A stretch of 64,000 nucleotides of DNA from Paucibacter aquatile (lineage in GTDB: Bacteria > Pseudomonadota > Gammaproteobacteria > Burkholderiales > Burkholderiaceae_C): contig NZ_POSP01000003.1 of the NCBI RefSeq assembly GCF_002885975.1, positions 1,922,001 through 1,986,000 on the forward strand, written 5' to 3'. Positions 57,229 to 64,000 of the stretch are shown in pieces (positions within the stretch are counted from its first letter, which is position 1; the number at the start of each line of letters is the position of its first letter). The translations under genes and the position numbers were made by a program. The notes below the pieces were generated by a model. That model worked only from the letters and a program-made list of their open reading frames with translations, did no database searches and was not told the origin of the DNA.

Positions 57229-57852
57229 ATGCACATTCCTCGTCGTTCCCTTCTGGCTGTCTTCGGTGCCGTGGCCGCGCTGGGCCTGAGTGCCTGCAGC
57301 GGCCCCTACAGCATCAGCAGCGAAGTCTCCAGCTTCGGCACCTGGCCCGTGAGCCGCAAGCCCGGCAGCTTTGCGTTCGAGCGACTGCCCTCGCAAGCAC
57401 AGGCGGGCGCAGTGGCCGAAGCCCAGGCCCGCATCGAAGCCGCAGCGCGCGCGGCTCTGCTGAAGGCCGGATTCACCGAAGCCGCTGACGCCAAGACTGC
57501 CGATGTGTTGGTGTCCCTGGGCATGCGCGTGGATCCGCAAGAGCGCGCGCCCTGGGACGACCCGCTGTGGTGGCGCTGGCAGGGCAGCTATGCCCACTGG
57601 CGCTACGGCGGCCTGGGCCGCATCGGCTTCTACCACCCCTCGGACATGCTGGATCGCCGCTACGACCGCTCGGTCGCCGTGCTGCTGCGTGACCGCCGGA
57701 CCGCCGAGCCGCTTTACGAAGCCCGCGCCAGCAATGAAGGCATGACCCAGGGTCCCAGCGAACTGGCCGGCGCCTTGTTCGAAGCTGCGCTGAGCGACTT
57801 CCCCAAGGTGCGGCCCGAGCCGCACCGCGTGGTGGTGCAAGCGATCCGCTGA
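57229..57852 (+). CDS. DUF4136 lipoprotein
   Basis: The 207-residue protein has a lipoprotein signal (LLAVFGAVAALGLSAC) and a DUF4136-type domain: SSFGTWPVSRKPGSFAFERLP, an alanine-rich helix, TADVLVSLGMRVDPQ and YDRSVAVLLRDRRTAEPLYEARAS. These proteins sit in the periplasm or outer membrane; their function is unknown. TAGGAG precedes the ATG at 57229. Confidence 0.84.
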   Translation: MHIPRRSLLAVFGAVAALGLSACSGPYSISSEVSSFGTWPVSRKPGSFAFERLPSQAQAGAVAEAQARIEAAARAALLKAGFTEAADAKTADVLVSLGMRVDPQERAPWDDPLWWRWQGSYAHWRYGGLGRIGFYHPSDMLDRRYDRSVAVLLRDRRTAEPLYEARASNEGMTQGPSELAGALFEAALSDFPKVRPEPHRVVVQAIR

Positions 57853-57911
57853 GCACGGTCGCCCCGCCGGACTACTCATGGCAAGCCCGCAGCGGGCTGT
57901 CATCCAGGCCG

Positions 57912-57959
57912 GCTGATAATCAGCGCTTCACTGAAACCTCACGGGGCGGTCACCGCCCC
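57912..57959 (+). promoter_or_regulatory. glmU upstream palindrome and 5' leader hairpin
   Basis: GCTGATAATCAGC (57912-57924), the same 13-mer as at 42274, contains the -10-like GATAAT. Downstream, GGGGCGG (57943-57949) and CCGCCCC (57953-57959) form a hairpin with a TCA loop, 12 nt before the glmU ATG. No good Shine-Dalgarno follows. Confidence 0.4.
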
Positions 57960-57971
57960 GCTTGCATTCAC

Positions 57972-59363
57972 ATGGCGCTGAACATTGTCATCATGGCCGC
58001 GGGCAAGGGCACCCGCATGAAATCGGCCTTGCCCAAGGTCTTGCACAAGCTGGCCGGCCGCTCCTTGCTGCGCCATGTGCTGGACATGACACAGGGCCTG
58101 CAAGCCCAGCGCAATGTGGTCATCACCGGCCATGGTGCCGAGGCGGTGGAAGCCGCCGTCGCCGGCCCCGGCGTGCAGTTCGTGCGCCAGATGCCCCAGC
58201 TGGGCACCGGCCACGCCATCCAGCAGGCCGTGCCGGCCCTGCCCGAGGACGAGGGCACGACCCTGATCCTGAACGGCGATGTGCCCCTGATCAAACAGGC
58301 CACCGCCCAAGCCCTGGTCCAAGCCTGTGATGGCAAGGCCCTGGTGCTGCTGACCATCCACCTGAGCGACCCGACCGGCTACGGCCGTATCGTGCGCCAG
58401 GGCGGCCAAGCGGACGGCAACGTGCTGGCCATCGTCGAGCACAAGGACGCGAGCGCTGAGCAGCGTGCCATCCGAGAAGGCTACACCGGCATGATGGCCG
58501 CGCCCACCGGTGCGCTGAAACGCTGGGTCAGCCAGTTGAAGAACGAAAACGCCCAGGGCGAGTACTACCTGACCGACATCGTCGCCATGGCCGTGGCCGA
58601 GGGCGTGCCGGTGCTGGGCATTGCCGCACCGAACGAGACCGAGGTGCTGGGCGTCAACAGCCCGGTGCAGCTGGCCGATCTGGAGCGCCGCTTCCAGCTC
58701 GAGCAGGCCGAAACCCTGCTGGAAGCCGGCGTGCGCCTGGCCGACCCGCGCCGCTTCGATGTGCGTGGCACCTTGAGCTGCGGCCAGGACGTGGAGATCG
58801 ACGTCAACTGCGTGTTCGAAGGCACCGTCGTTCTGGGCGACAACGTTCGCATCGGCGCCAACTGCGTGATCCGCAATGCCAGCATCGGTGCCGGCACCCG
58901 CATCCATGAGTTCACCCACATCGACGGCGAGAAGGCCGGCGGCGCCCAGGTCGGCGCCGGCGCCCTGATCGGCCCCTTCGCCCGCCTGCGCCCCGGCGCC
59001 GACCTCGGTGACGAGGTCCACATCGGCAATTTCGTCGAGGTCAAGAACTCCAGCCTGGCCAAGGGCGCCAAGGCCAACCACCTGGCCTATCTCGGCGATG
59101 CCACCGTGGGCGAGCGCGTCAACTACGGCGCCGGCTCCATCACCGCCAACTACGACGGGGCCAACAAGCACCGCACCGTGATCGGCGCCGATGTGCATGT
59201 GGGCAGCAACTGCGTGCTGATCGCGCCGGTCGAGATCGGTGCCGGCGCCACCATCGGCGGCGGCTCCACCATCACCAAGCCGGTGGCAGCCGGCGAGCTG
59301 AGTGTGGCGCGCGGCAAACAGGTGGCCATCGCCGGCTGGAGCCGGCCGCTCAAGAAACGCTGA
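57972..59363 (+). CDS. glmU: Bifunctional N-acetylglucosamine-1-phosphate uridyltransferase / glucosamine-1-phosphate acetyltransferase GlmU
   Basis: The 463-residue enzyme makes UDP-GlcNAc for peptidoglycan and LPS. The uridyltransferase part has MAAGKGTRMKSALPKVLH and NGDVPLI; the C-terminal left-handed beta-helix acetyltransferase has repeated hexapeptides (VGAGALIGPFARLRPGADLG, KANHLAYLGDATVG, NYGAGSITANYDG with the conserved NYDG). Length is typical. Confidence 0.98.
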   Translation: MALNIVIMAAGKGTRMKSALPKVLHKLAGRSLLRHVLDMTQGLQAQRNVVITGHGAEAVEAAVAGPGVQFVRQMPQLGTGHAIQQAVPALPEDEGTTLILNGDVPLIKQATAQALVQACDGKALVLLTIHLSDPTGYGRIVRQGGQADGNVLAIVEHKDASAEQRAIREGYTGMMAAPTGALKRWVSQLKNENAQGEYYLTDIVAMAVAEGVPVLGIAAPNETEVLGVNSPVQLADLERRFQLEQAETLLEAGVRLADPRRFDVRGTLSCGQDVEIDVNCVFEGTVVLGDNVRIGANCVIRNASIGAGTRIHEFTHIDGEKAGGAQVGAGALIGPFARLRPGADLGDEVHIGNFVEVKNSSLAKGAKANHLAYLGDATVGERVNYGAGSITANYDGANKHRTVIGADVHVGSNCVLIAPVEIGAGATIGGGSTITKPVAAGELSVARGKQVAIAGWSRPLKKR

Positions 59364-59410
59364 GATCGGCCGAGCGGGCGTGATAATCGCACGCAGGCTG
59401 AGCCTGGCCC

Positions 59411-59441
59411 GGCGCTTCACCCCCGTCTGCGGGGGCGCGCC
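59411..59441. repeat. GC-rich hairpin
   Basis: CCCCCG/CGGGGG with TCTG loop (59420-59435) inside an outer GGCGC/GCGCC arm. It lies between glmU and the next gene; no T-run, so repeat or weak terminator. Confidence 0.35.
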
Positions 59442-59502
59442 GCCCGGGCCCAGCGCCTAGGATTTCGCAACAGGTTCCTTCAGCAGTCTCAAAGGGCACA
59501 TC

Positions 59503-59973
59503 ATGGCGCGCAATCTCGCAGCATCCGCACGACGTCTGGCCGACAACTCGGCCGACGCGGCCAGTTCCCTCGGCGAAGAGGCATTCTTGATCGACAGCTC
59601 CTGGCAGACCCTGGACGAGATCCAGGCGCGCGAAGAACAGAACGCGCGTGCCGAAGCCCTGGAAACCCAGGCCCTGTACCAGGCCAAATGCGATGACGCC
59701 GCCAGCGCCTGCTGGTACCTCTGCCGCAGCCTCGGTCTGGCCCGCCAGATGGAAGCCGACGGCGAGCCCACGCTGGAGCTGCTGTTCCAGTTGCTGGGCG
59801 CCCTGGCCGATCTGCCCGCCGAAATCAGCAGCGCCCCCATGCCCGAGGCGGAAGGCGCCGACAACCTGGGCGTGTTCGAGCTCTGCCAACAGCTGTCGGC
59901 CGCGCGTGAACTGAGCCAGGAAGCCTGGGTCGATGCCGAGCTGGCGGCCCCTCGCCAGGCTCTCACTCACTGA
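59503..59973 (+). CDS. Hypothetical protein, 156 aa
   Basis: The product is helical and acidic with no signal or membrane segment. It contains AKCDDAASACWYLCRSLGLARQM, with three cysteines close together. I recognise no family. AAAGGG precedes the ATG at 59503. A 12-bp tandem repeat spans its stop codon, and a terminator follows at 60022. Confidence 0.6.
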   Translation: MARNLAASARRLADNSADAASSLGEEAFLIDSSWQTLDEIQAREEQNARAEALETQALYQAKCDDAASACWYLCRSLGLARQMEADGEPTLELLFQLLGALADLPAEISSAPMPEAEGADNLGVFELCQQLSAARELSQEAWVDAELAAPRQALTH

Positions 59974-59999
59974 GTCATCCACTGAGTCACCCACTGAGG
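59968..59999. repeat. 12-bp tandem repeat across a stop codon
   Basis: CACTGAGTCATC (59968-59979), CACTGAGTCACC (59980-59991), then a partial third copy starting CACTGAGGC at 59992. The first unit contains the gene's TGA. Confidence 0.75.
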
Positions 60000-60021
60000 C
60001 GAGCACCGCCACAATCCCCGC

Positions 60022-60060
60022 AAGGGCGCCGCACCTCCGTGCCGCGCCCTTTTGCTTTTT
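60022..60060 (+). terminator. Rho-independent terminator
   Basis: AAGGGCGC (60022-60029) and GCGCCCTT (60044-60051) stem with inner GCAC/GTGC pairing, then TTGCTTTTT. Confidence 0.75.
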
Positions 60061-60098
60061 CGTTCCGCCCGCATCGGGCTTGCCAAGGAGCCTCTGCC

Positions 60099-60638
60099 AT
60101 GAAAGCCCTGAAGTTCATCGCGCTCGCCCTGATCGCGCTGCTGGCCGGCCTGCTGCTGGGCGGCTTGCTGCTGTCGCCGAAGTTCCAGGTCAGCCGCACC
60201 GTGCAGATCCAGGCCAGCCCTGACGCCGTCTATGCCCTGGTGGCCAGCCCGCGGCAATGGAAGCTCTGGAGTGTCTGGAACCAGCGCGACCCGGCCATGC
60301 AGATCGAGTACAGCGGCCCGGAATCCGGGGCCGGCGCGGTCTGGGCCTGGAAAAGCAAGACCGAGGGCGATGGCACCATGAGCTTCACGGCCGCCGAGCC
60401 CGGCCGGCGCGTGGCCTACGCGCTCTACTTTCCCGACTTCGGCACTACCTCATATGGCGAGCTGCGCCTGCAGGCTCGCAACGGCGGCACCGAGCTGATC
60501 TGGACCATGGACGGCGATATGGGCAAGAACCCCTTGTTCCACTGGTTGGCCTTGTTCGCCGATGGCATGGTGGGCCCCGATTTCGAGGCCGGCCTGGCGC
60601 GGCTGAAGCAGGTGGCTGAACGCGGTTCCGGCGCTTGA
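60099..60638 (+). CDS. SRPBCC / START-like domain membrane-anchored protein
   Basis: The 179-residue protein has one N-terminal membrane segment (FIALALIALLAGLLLGGLLL) and an SRPBCC fold: VSRTVQIQASPDAVYALVASPRQWKLWS and the C-terminal helix GPDFEAGLARLKQVAE. The fold binds hydrophobic ligands; the ligand is unknown. AAGGAG lies 8 nt before the start ATG at 60099. Confidence 0.82.
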   Translation: MKALKFIALALIALLAGLLLGGLLLSPKFQVSRTVQIQASPDAVYALVASPRQWKLWSVWNQRDPAMQIEYSGPESGAGAVWAWKSKTEGDGTMSFTAAEPGRRVAYALYFPDFGTTSYGELRLQARNGGTELIWTMDGDMGKNPLFHWLALFADGMVGPDFEAGLARLKQVAERGSGA

Positions 60639-60660
60639 GCGCGCGGCCGGACGGCCGTCA

Positions 60661-61769
60661 TGCACCATGCTCAAAAATGAAGCAGACCAAGGAAACGCCT
60701 GACAGATCAATCACTTGGCAGGGCTATGGGCAGCTTGCCCACGAACTTATCCACAGCAGGCGGGGATAGTCTGATCAGGCGCGGAAGCCGCCACGCGACC
60801 GTCACGACAGCAGCCCGCGCTCCACGCCTGAAATCAAACGGCTGACGCGCGAGACCGACAAGCCCAGCTCGGCCGCTAAGGCGCTCATGCTCCAGCCGGC
60901 CTCGGTGTGAGCGCGGTAGAGCGCTTGCTCGCGCGAGCCGCTGTGCGCCAGCACCTCGGCCCAGGGCGGCCGATCCGTGGTGGCGGCTCTCGAGCGCGCA
61001 GTGGATGGAAGTCGAGCCGCTGGATCAGCCCGCCCCTGGGACGCAGGCTTGGCGCGAGCTTGGTGGACCCGCTCAGCCTGATCGGCGGCACGAACCGCGG
61101 CCCGCATGCGCTTCACAAAGGCTGCATCGCCGAGAAAGATCTGCTGCCGCAAGCGCCCCGGCCACAAGGCCAGATCGGGCTCGCTGGCCAGCAGCTGAGC
61201 ATAGCGGTCGGCCGCGCGGCGGCGGTCCAGGGCGCCGCGCAGCTCGCGGCCCAGCACATAGGCATACAGGCCATCGGCGTCGAGCCAGGCCGGTGCCGGC
61301 TCCATGCCCACATGGGCCCGGTAGCTGGACCAGGGCCAGTCGGCCAGCTCGCGAACCAGGCCCAGGCGCAAGGGGTTGAGTTCGACGTAGCGACAGGCGT
61401 CCAGCAGATGCGCCTCGCGATCGACCAGCACGCCCTTGAAGCGGCCATGGAACAGCGGCCCTTCGCTGCCATGACGGCGGTTGTGATACTGGGTGTAGAC
61501 GCCGTTGAGATGGCGCATCAGGCGCGAGAGATTGGCCTGGCGGGTGAACAGCAGCAGATGGAAGTGATCGGGCAGCAGGCAGTAGGCCAGCACCTGGGCA
61601 TCAAAACGCTGCATGGTCTGCGCGATCAGCGCCAGCAGGCTGCGGCGGTCGGCGTCATCTTCGAAGGCGCGCACGCCAGCATCGCAGCGTGAGCTGAGGT
61701 GGTACACAGCGCCAGCGAGCTCGATGCGGGGGGGACGTGCCATGCATCAACTTAGGTGAGCATGGTGCA
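60661..61769. mobile_element. Probable Y1-transposase element bounded by 13-bp inverted repeats
   Basis: TGCACCATGCTCA at 60661-60673 and its exact reverse complement TGAGCATGGTGCA at 61757-61769 bracket the transposase gene. No target duplication is visible. Y1/RAYT transposases usually act on REP palindromes, so terminal repeats are not required; the bracket could also be coincidental or regulatory. Confidence 0.45.
60802..61743 (-). CDS. REP-associated tyrosine transposase-like protein (Y1/RAYT family)
   Basis: The 313-residue protein has the TnpA-REP/Y1 fold: MARPPRIELAGAVYHLSSRC, the HUH pair H60-F-H62 in LPDHFHLLL, the candidate nucleophile Tyr at 83 or 86 in GVYTQYHNRR, and YVELNPLRLGLV. 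A longer C-terminal part ends in a helix-turn-helix (MSALAAELGLSVSRVSRLI). These enzymes cut single-stranded DNA at REP hairpins. Its ATG lies 14 nt from the right 13-bp repeat. Confidence 0.88.
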   Translation of the reverse strand: MARPPRIELAGAVYHLSSRCDAGVRAFEDDADRRSLLALIAQTMQRFDAQVLAYCLLPDHFHLLLFTRQANLSRLMRHLNGVYTQYHNRRHGSEGPLFHGRFKGVLVDREAHLLDACRYVELNPLRLGLVRELADWPWSSYRAHVGMEPAPAWLDADGLYAYVLGRELRGALDRRRAADRYAQLLASEPDLALWPGRLRQQIFLGDAAFVKRMRAAVRAADQAERVHQARAKPASQGRADPAARLPSTARSRAATTDRPPWAEVLAHSGSREQALYRAHTEAGWSMSALAAELGLSVSRVSRLISGVERGLLS

Positions 61770-61879
61770 AAAGACAAGGTGGCAGGCAAGGCTTGACCCC
61801 CAAGCCAGTGACAGGCCAGTGAGCTGGCTTCGAAAACAGCCCACCGGACTCACGCGCCACCGCCCGGCAGGCGCCGGGG

Positions 61880-62386
61880 TCAGGTCTTGCTGTGCAGGCC
61901 TTCCAGCACCTTGAGCACGGCCTCATCGCCCATATTGCGGGCATCAGCCAACTCACCGCCATTGGTGGCCTTGACCACGCTGCCGTCGTTGGCCAGCACG
62001 GCCACGGCCGGGATGCCCTTCTTGAGCGACACGCCGATCTGCGCCGCCAGATCGACATTGCGATCGAAGCGGCCGACGTTGACCTTGAGCACCACCAGGC
62101 GCTTGCCCACATGCTCGGACAGGCTGCCGGCGCTCATCTTGCGGTCCAGGGCCAGGCAGTCGCCGCACCAGTTGGCGCCGAACACCACCAGCACGTTCTT
62201 GCGCTGGGCCTGCGCGGCAGCCAGGGCCTGGTTCAACTCGGCGCGGGCATCGGCCAGCTCGTTGTAAACCAGCTTGGCCACGGTGGGCGCTGGCGCCGTG
62301 GCCGCAGGCGCCACAGCTTGGGCATGGGCGGCCGAGGCAAACATCAGGCTGCTCAAGAGGCCGAGGGCGAAGGCGGTCTTTTTCAT
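61880..62386 (-). CDS. Periplasmic thioredoxin-like protein
   Basis: The 168-residue protein has a signal peptide (FALGLLSSLMFASAAHAQA) and a thioredoxin fold with CGDC at residues 74-77 in VVFGANWCGDCLALD, and the cis-proline segment KKGIPAVAVL. It is probably a periplasmic disulfide reductant or oxidant; partner unknown. ATG at 62386 puts the signal at the N-terminus. It is divergent from the DUF808 gene. Confidence 0.88.
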   Translation of the reverse strand: MKKTAFALGLLSSLMFASAAHAQAVAPAATAPAPTVAKLVYNELADARAELNQALAAAQAQRKNVLVVFGANWCGDCLALDRKMSAGSLSEHVGKRLVVLKVNVGRFDRNVDLAAQIGVSLKKGIPAVAVLANDGSVVKATNGGELADARNMGDEAVLKVLEGLHSKT

Positions 62387-62494
62387 GGTGGGCAATCCCT
62401 GTGCTAGAAAAGGGCGCAGTGTGCCACGGCAAATGCGGTACAAAGCGGCCTCGCCGTATCTGCACCCAACCCAACACAAGGCAACTTTGCACCC

Positions 62495-63421
62495 ATGGCC
62501 GCTTCCAGCCTTTTGGCACTGATCGATGACATCGCCACCATCCTCGACGACGTGGCCCTGCTGTCCAAGGTGGCGGCCAAGAAGACCACCGGCGTGCTCG
62601 GCGACGACCTGGCGCTGAACGCCCAGCAGGTGGCCGGCGTCTCGGCCGAACGCGAACTGCCCGTGGTCTGGGCCGTGGCCAAGGGATCTTTCTTGAACAA
62701 GGCCATCCTGGTGCCGGCCGCCCTGGCCATCAGCGCCTGGGCGCCCTGGGCGGTGACGCCGCTGCTGATGCTGGGGGGCGCCTACCTCTGCTTCGAGGGC
62801 TTCGAGAAGCTCGCTCACAAATTCCTGCACAGCGCCGCCGAGGTGGAGGCGGAGCACCAGGCACTGAGCGAAGCCGCCCTGAACCCGGACCAGGACCTGA
62901 TGGCTTTCGAGCGCGACAAGATCAAGGGGGCGATCCGGACCGATTTCATCCTCTCGGCCGAAATCATCGCCATCACCCTGGGCACCGTGGCCGGTACCAG
63001 CTTCAGCACACAGGTGTTGGTGCTCAGCGGCATTGCCCTGGCCATGACGGCCGGGGTCTACGGTCTCGTCGCGGGCATCGTCAAGATCGATGACGCGGGC
63101 CTCTACCTGAGCCGCCGGCCGGGTGCCTTCCAGCAAAGCGTGGGCCGCATGCTGCTCTCGGCCGCCCCATGGCTCATGAAAAGCCTGGCGCTGGCCGGCA
63201 CGGTGGCCATGTTCCTGGTCGGCGGCGGCATTCTCAGCCACGGCCTGCCCGCACTGCACCATGCCGGAGAAGCCCTGGCGCAGAGCCTGGGAGCCCTGTC
63301 CTGGCTGGGCCCCTTGTTGTTCGATGGTGCGGTGGGCCTGGCGGCCGGTGCGCTGTGCCTGGCCGGGGTGACGGTCGTGACGCGGCTGCGCGCCGCCTTC
63401 AGCGCCCAAAACCAGGCTTGA
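62495..63421 (+). CDS. DUF808 family membrane protein (YedI-like)
   Basis: The 308-residue protein matches DUF808/YedI from its first residues: LLALIDDIATILDDVALLSKVAAKKTTGVLGDDLALNAQQV. Several membrane segments follow (AAWAPWAVTPLLMLGGAYL-like, IALAMTAGVYGLVAGIV, LAGTVAMFLVGGGIL). Function is unknown. Confidence 0.87.
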   Translation: MAASSLLALIDDIATILDDVALLSKVAAKKTTGVLGDDLALNAQQVAGVSAERELPVVWAVAKGSFLNKAILVPAALAISAWAPWAVTPLLMLGGAYLCFEGFEKLAHKFLHSAAEVEAEHQALSEAALNPDQDLMAFERDKIKGAIRTDFILSAEIIAITLGTVAGTSFSTQVLVLSGIALAMTAGVYGLVAGIVKIDDAGLYLSRRPGAFQQSVGRMLLSAAPWLMKSLALAGTVAMFLVGGGILSHGLPALHHAGEALAQSLGALSWLGPLLFDGAVGLAAGALCLAGVTVVTRLRAAFSAQNQA

Positions 63422-63506
63422 TCGCCGGCCTCGACCGCACGGGTCGCGCAGCGGGTACGAGGCTGGCATCATCCAGCTTCCGCCCCGCCGGTTAGGATTC
63501 GACCCC

Positions 63507-63734
63507 ATGAAGACGTACACCATCGAAATTCAGAAATTCAAGGCCGCCTCCAACAACATCCACGGCCAGATGCTGCTCAAGGTCGACGCCCTGGTGAGCC
63601 CCAAGGCCCCGGTCGAAGGCATCGAGCCCAGCACCATCCTGACCCTGACCGAGGCCAATGCTCGCGTGCTCATGGCCCTGCTCAAAGCCCAGTTGCTGGA
63701 GTTCGACAGCAAGAAGGCGCGCAGCCGCTTCTGA
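63507..63734 (+). CDS. Small conserved hypothetical protein, 75 aa
   Basis: The product (MKTYTIEIQKFKAASNNIHG..., ending KKARSRF) is a small mixed alpha/beta protein with no signal or membrane segment. I recognise no named family. It is followed by the UPF0149-family gene after 59 bp, so the two may be co-transcribed. Confidence 0.6.
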   Translation: MKTYTIEIQKFKAASNNIHGQMLLKVDALVSPKAPVEGIEPSTILTLTEANARVLMALLKAQLLEFDSKKARSRF

Positions 63735-63793
63735 TTCCAGGCCCGCACTGAAGCCGGCTGCCGCAGCGCAGCCGAAGCAGCGACAATCGCGCC

Positions 63794-64000
63794 ATGGAAT
63801 ATCCCCAATACAAGCCTCAGTCCGACCACCTGCCCCTCAACGACGAGGAGCTGTCCACGCTGGACGACATGCTGATCAAGTTGCCGGTCGAGGCGGCGAT
63901 GAACATCGAAGCACTCGACGGCTATCTGGCCGGCCTGCTGCTGAGCCCGCAGCGCCTGGCCGATCTGCCCGGCGCCGCGTGGCTGCCTACCGTTTGGGGC
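63794..64000 (+). CDS. UPF0149/YecA family protein, truncated by the window edge
   Basis: ATG at 63794 opens a frame that stays open for 69 codons to the right edge. The readable part (LNDEELSTLDDMLIKLP, then MNIEALDGYLAGLLLSP) is the typical beginning of UPF0149/YecA-type proteins. The rest, including any C-terminal SEC-C zinc motif, lies outside the window. Confidence 0.75.
   Translation, partial: MEYPQYKPQSDHLPLNDEELSTLDDMLIKLPVEAAMNIEALDGYLAGLLLSPQRLADLPGAAWLPTVWG

Noticed and set aside
60661..60673. TGCACCAT as an NtrC site
   Set aside because: Only half of the TGCACCA-N-TGGTGCA palindrome is present at each place; the two halves are 1.1 kb apart.
62387..63523. Upstream extension of the thioredoxin-like gene
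   Set aside because: Antisense to DUF808; the signal peptide marks the start at 62386.

Overview
The window is high-GC, densely coded chromosomal DNA from a betaproteobacterium of the order Burkholderiales. It looks closest to the Roseateles/Mitsuaria/Pelomonas/Rubrivivax group, judged from protein sequence character and from combinations such as a polyhydroxyalkanoate (PHA) granule protein, DUF1415, DUF1631, folB next to ttcA, and cytochrome c4 next to ResB/CcsB. No exact species can be read from the sequence. About 50 genes are called. I saw no rRNA, tRNA or CRISPR array. Very long open frames lie antisense to many genes because of the GC-rich third codon positions; these were treated as shadows.

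Layout. 1-403: repeat-rich non-coding DNA with a perfect 23-bp inverted repeat. 404-5785: storage-lipid and oxidoreductase genes (wax ester synthase/diacylglycerol acyltransferase, acyl-CoA-binding protein, PHA granule protein, lipoprotein aminopeptidase, molybdopterin oxidoreductase). 5996-9365: an accessory patch with a papain-like protease fused to an alpha/beta-hydrolase, a 50-codon small ORF, and a clearly lower-GC gene resembling phage abortive-infection AbiC proteins. 10008-14700: amidohydrolase, M14-like DUF2817, DUF1415, isochorismatase-like hydrolase and a GlxA-type regulator. 14731-18125: LytTR two-component pair, small membrane protein, TPR protein. 18451-21266: PHB-depolymerase-like esterase, DUF2306 membrane protein, solitary E1-like ThiF protein. 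21592-25777: a winged-helix/beta-propeller regulator followed by overlapping kelch and SGNH-lipoprotein genes.

26361-32519 is lipid-flavoured: LplT-like lysophospholipid transporter, GT4 glycosyltransferase, membrane protein, membrane-anchored class III PLP enzyme and a phosphatidylserine-decarboxylase-type enzyme. 32950-39838: a TonB-dependent receptor with a strong terminator, then a CHASE3-like/PAS/GGDEF/EAL protein. 39874-42119: groESL with a sigma-32/sigma-70-like promoter, a CIRCE operator and a terminator. 42310-46567: DUF1631 protein overlapping a patatin/beta-barrel outer-membrane phospholipase. 46713-54596: engB, then an envelope redox block (cytochrome c4, ResB, CcsB, a periplasmic binding protein, MsrP, MsrQ). 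54641-59363: a flavoprotein-FolB fusion, ttcA, a DUF4136 lipoprotein and glmU. 59503-64000: small conserved genes, a REP-associated-type (Y1) transposase bracketed by a 13-bp inverted repeat, a thioredoxin-like protein, DUF808, and a truncated UPF0149-family gene at the right edge.

The most unusual items are the papain/alpha-beta-hydrolase fusion beside the AbiC-like gene, the flavoprotein-FolB fusion, the inverted-repeat-bounded Y1 transposase, and the LplT/glycosyltransferase/PLP-enzyme/decarboxylase neighbourhood. All functions are inferred from sequence motifs alone.
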